Positions 5,662 to 7,143 of a stretch of DNA of 7,143 bases are shown here, one piece after another. This stretch comes from an uncultured Bacillota bacterium. Its GTDB lineage: Bacteria; Bacillota_I; Bacilli_A; RF39; UBA660. The stretch is from the NCBI GenBank assembly GCA_947383065.1, contig CANDCB010000043.1, forward strand, positions 1-7,143, read 5' to 3'. The notes under the pieces are model-generated. The model saw only the letters and a program-made list of their open reading frames with translations. It was not told where the DNA came from and ran no database searches. Position 1 is the first letter of the stretch. Each line of letters opens with the position of its first letter. Position numbers and translations under genes: made by a program.

Positions 5662-6678
5662 TCATATTGTTTTGATATCTTTTATGTAAGCATATTTCAT
5701 ATTTTTTATATTATCTATTTTATTATATATTTCTTTTATATCTTCAGATAAATTATTTACTCTTTTTATTTTGTTATTTATTTGTATTAAAGGAATAACT
5801 GTTTTTTTCTTAATGTTAAATGATACATAGTAAGAAGATGGTTTTTCTTGAGATTCTAAAACAAATTCAGCTTTGTTAAAGTATTTCCATGATGGTATAT
5901 GTTTTTTTAAAATATTGACGATTGTTATTTCTGATTTTTTATATAAATCTTCTAGTGAAATTATTTTTTTATTAAAGAGTTCTTTTATGGAATCAGAGAT
6001 ATATTGTAAAACAAATTTGTCTTTATTACTTTGGAGTTCTTGGGAAAAAATATTAACCATTTTAACAAATTCTTTGGCTATTTCTTCATTAGTAAAACCT
6101 AATTCTTGACTATTATCTTCATTAACTAAGATTTCAAGATTATCATATACTTTCTTTATGTCTTTTAATTTATGGGTATGTAACCATATATAGCAGGTGT
6201 GTAATACTCCGTCTAATCTGTCAGTACATAATTTTGGAGATTTATTTTCTAAAATAGGATATTTAGTTAGATCTTTTAAATCTTTTAAAGTTATATTATC
6301 TTCTTTTAGATAATTAACTAATATTTTATCTTTTTTTATTAATTTTATAATATTTATTTCAGATGATTCTTGATTTAAAGCATCACCTAATAAGCAATCT
6401 ATTGTGTGAGCAAAACAAGGAGTTCCAATATCGTGAAGTAAAGCAGCAATTGTAGATTTTTTATCATGTGTGAAATGCCAAGTCATATGTGCTACTACTA
6501 GACTATGATCAAATCTTGTAAATTTAAAACGTGGGCTGTATAACTTAGTATAATCACAACCACAAAATTGTGTTATTTTTTTTAATCTATTTAATGTTTG
6601 AGTATTTAAGTATTTATCAATAAAAAAAGGATAATCTTTATCTATAAATATATTTAGGTAATCTTTCATAAACATCAC
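5662..6678 (-). CDS. HD-domain phosphohydrolase
   Basis: This 338-residue protein has an HD-domain N-terminal half (about 50-165), a fold that hydrolyses phosphate esters or nucleotides with bound metal. The four metal ligands are visible: H58 in RFDHSL, H82-D83 in LLHDIG, and D153 in TDRLDG. The setting TRFDHSLVVAH and the H91 of PCFAH resemble the dGTPase/SAMHD1-like group, where the corresponding stretch is HDxGHGPFSH. Here the second His is T86 (HDIGTP), so the substrate may differ. The C-terminal half is Lys/Glu/Ile-rich, helical, with a strand-rich end (284-299); I cannot name it. The furthest start is GTG at 6678, followed in frame by ATG at 6675 and ATG at 6669. No classical Shine-Dalgarno site precedes them, and GTGAT at 6678-6674 might serve ATG 6669. 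The gene ends in TGA at 5664-5662, close to the shared terminator, and runs opposite to its neighbours. Confidence 0.88.
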   Translation of the reverse strand: MMFMKDYLNIFIDKDYPFFIDKYLNTQTLNRLKKITQFCGCDYTKLYSPRFKFTRFDHSLVVAHMTWHFTHDKKSTIAALLHDIGTPCFAHTIDCLLGDALNQESSEINIIKLIKKDKILVNYLKEDNITLKDLKDLTKYPILENKSPKLCTDRLDGVLHTCYIWLHTHKLKDIKKVYDNLEILVNEDNSQELGFTNEEIAKEFVKMVNIFSQELQSNKDKFVLQYISDSIKELFNKKIISLEDLYKKSEITIVNILKKHIPSWKYFNKAEFVLESQEKPSSYYVSFNIKKKTVIPLIQINNKIKRVNNLSEDIKEIYNKIDNIKNMKYAYIKDIKTI

Positions 6679-6685
6679 TGGTAGT

Positions 6686-6715
6686 ATTATAACATTTTAT
6701 TTATTTTTATGCTAA
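6686..6715 (-). promoter_or_regulatory. Extended -10 promoter of HD gene
   Basis: On the minus strand, TGTTATAAT gives a perfect -10 (TATAAT, 6691-6686) with the TGn extension (6694-6692). A weak -35, TTAGCA (6715-6710, 4 of 6), lies 18 bp upstream. The expected transcription start is about 6678-6680, at the first possible start codon itself, so the mRNA should be leaderless or have a leader of under about 12 nt depending on which start is used. Confidence 0.75.
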
Positions 6716-6735
6716 TTTAAAAGTTTTTGTAAGTT

Positions 6736-6748
6736 AAAAGTCACTTTT
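6736..6748. repeat. 13-bp palindrome in divergent intergenic region
   Basis: AAAAGT (6736-6741), one central C, and ACTTTT (6743-6748) form a perfect inverted repeat in the 205-bp region between the divergent HD and glycosyltransferase genes. It lies about 20 bp upstream of the HD promoter's -35 and about 85 bp upstream of the promoter on the other side. The size suits a dimeric regulator site, but A/T-rich DNA makes such palindromes by chance. Confidence 0.3.
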
Positions 6749-6833
6749 GTTTGTTATGCTTTTTATGAAAAAAGAGAAAATGATTAAAGAAAGTTAGAAA
6801 AGCAACTTAAATTATACAAAATGTAAAATAAAT

Positions 6834-6861
6834 TTGGTAGTATGCAACCAGTTGATATTAT
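6834..6861 (+). promoter_or_regulatory. Likely promoter of glycosyltransferase gene
   Basis: TTGGTA (6834-6839, 4 of 6) is 16 bp before TATTAT (6856-6861, 5 of 6); TATAAA at 6859-6864 is an alternative -10. Transcription would begin near 6868, just ahead of the GAGGTGAT ribosome site at 6873-6880. Confidence 0.5.
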
Positions 6862-6883
6862 AAAATTTATATGAGGTGATATT

Positions 6884-7135
6884 ATGAACATTTTAATACT
6901 GACAGGAAATTTTGGATTTGGTCATAATAGTGCAGCTAAAGCGATTAAAGAAAAATTGTTGTTAGAGAATCCTGATTATAATGTGGAGATAATTGATTTT
7001 ATAGAGTATTTATTTCCAACTTTAAATAAATTTATATATGGCGGTTTTAATTTTTTAGTTGATAAATGTCAAGCTTTATACAATTTTTTTAATAAAATAA
7101 GTTCTAAAAAACACAACATAAAAAACACACACTAA
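6884..7135 (+). CDS. MGDG-synthase-like glycosyltransferase, N-terminal part, cut short
   Basis: These 83 residues match the start of the MGDG synthase / UgtP family, membrane-surface glycosyltransferases that add sugar to diacylglycerol to make glycolipids and lipoteichoic acid anchors. The signature is NILILTGNFGFGHNSAAKAI (2-21), with the loop G11-F-G-H14 and the following Ala-rich helix; the corresponding His-containing GxGH loop is functionally important in the family. It is followed by a typical VEIIDFIEYLFP strand and helix (34-45). Family members are about 370-400 residues and have a second, sugar-nucleotide binding domain, which is absent here: the frame stops with TAA at 7133-7135, only 8 bp from the window end. 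The last part (SSKKHNIKNTH) is A/C-rich and unlike the rest, so a frameshift, a poor-quality sequence end or a genuine truncation are all possible. The start is firmly set by GAGGTGAT at 6873-6880. Confidence 0.8.
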   Translation: MNILILTGNFGFGHNSAAKAIKEKLLLENPDYNVEIIDFIEYLFPTLNKFIYGGFNFLVDKCQALYNFFNKISSKKHNIKNTH

Positions 7136-7143
7136 TTCATCGA

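Noticed and set aside
5873..6109. Open frame of 78 codons on the plus strand
   Set aside because: It lies antisense within the HD-domain gene and shows no ribosome site or recognisable sequence.
6756..6797. Short frame of 13 codons (MLFMKKEKMIKES)
   Set aside because: It has no ribosome site, is very short and lies in the divergent promoter region.

Overview
This is an AT-rich, densely packed bacterial window, by eye roughly three quarters A+T. Genes carry Gram-positive style Shine-Dalgarno sites (AGAGG, GAGGAGG, GAGGTGAT), housekeeping-type -35/-10 promoters and short A/T-rich hairpin terminators. TGA is a stop (it ends the first gene and the HD-domain gene), and Trp is always TGG in the reading frames, so the code is standard and not the Mycoplasma code. 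Together with the gene content (a MGDG-synthase/UgtP-like glycosyltransferase and a YhfW-like FAD/Rieske protein), this suggests a low-GC Bacillota, perhaps one of the reduced gut Bacilli lineages. The taxonomic call is inference.

Layout. (1) 1-503: the 3' end of a helical protein of unknown function whose frame enters from the left edge, followed by a weak A/T hairpin with a T-run. (2) 595-3460, plus strand: a Nudix hydrolase with an extra C-terminal domain, overlapping a CYTH-like protein, then after 39 bp a flavoprotein with a C-terminal Rieske [2Fe-2S] domain. The first two are probably translationally coupled. (3) 3538-5621, plus strand: a self-contained unit of three tightly spaced genes that I do not recognise. 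A near-consensus promoter (TTGACT-N17-TATAAT) precedes it and a strong bidirectional terminator follows it. (4) 5662-6678, minus strand: an HD-domain phosphohydrolase. Its extended -10 promoter lies so close to the start codon that its mRNA should have almost no leader. (5) 6679-6883: a divergent intergenic region of 205 bp with a promoter for each side and a 13-bp palindrome. (6) 6884-7135: the N-terminal part of a MGDG-synthase-like glycosyltransferase, cut short by a stop 8 bp before the window ends.

How the genes fit together. The Nudix/CYTH-like pair belongs to two families that act on phosphoanhydride compounds. The CYTH-like partner seems to have lost most of its metal-binding acidic residues, so it may be a binding or regulatory protein and not an enzyme. 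The HD protein is another likely nucleotide or phosphate-ester hydrolase. The three-gene unit at 3538-5621 is the best candidate for something undescribed: compact, independently transcribed, soluble and without any domain I can name securely. No mobile elements, CRISPR arrays, tRNA or rRNA genes were seen, and no gene-free stretch exceeds 300 bases.
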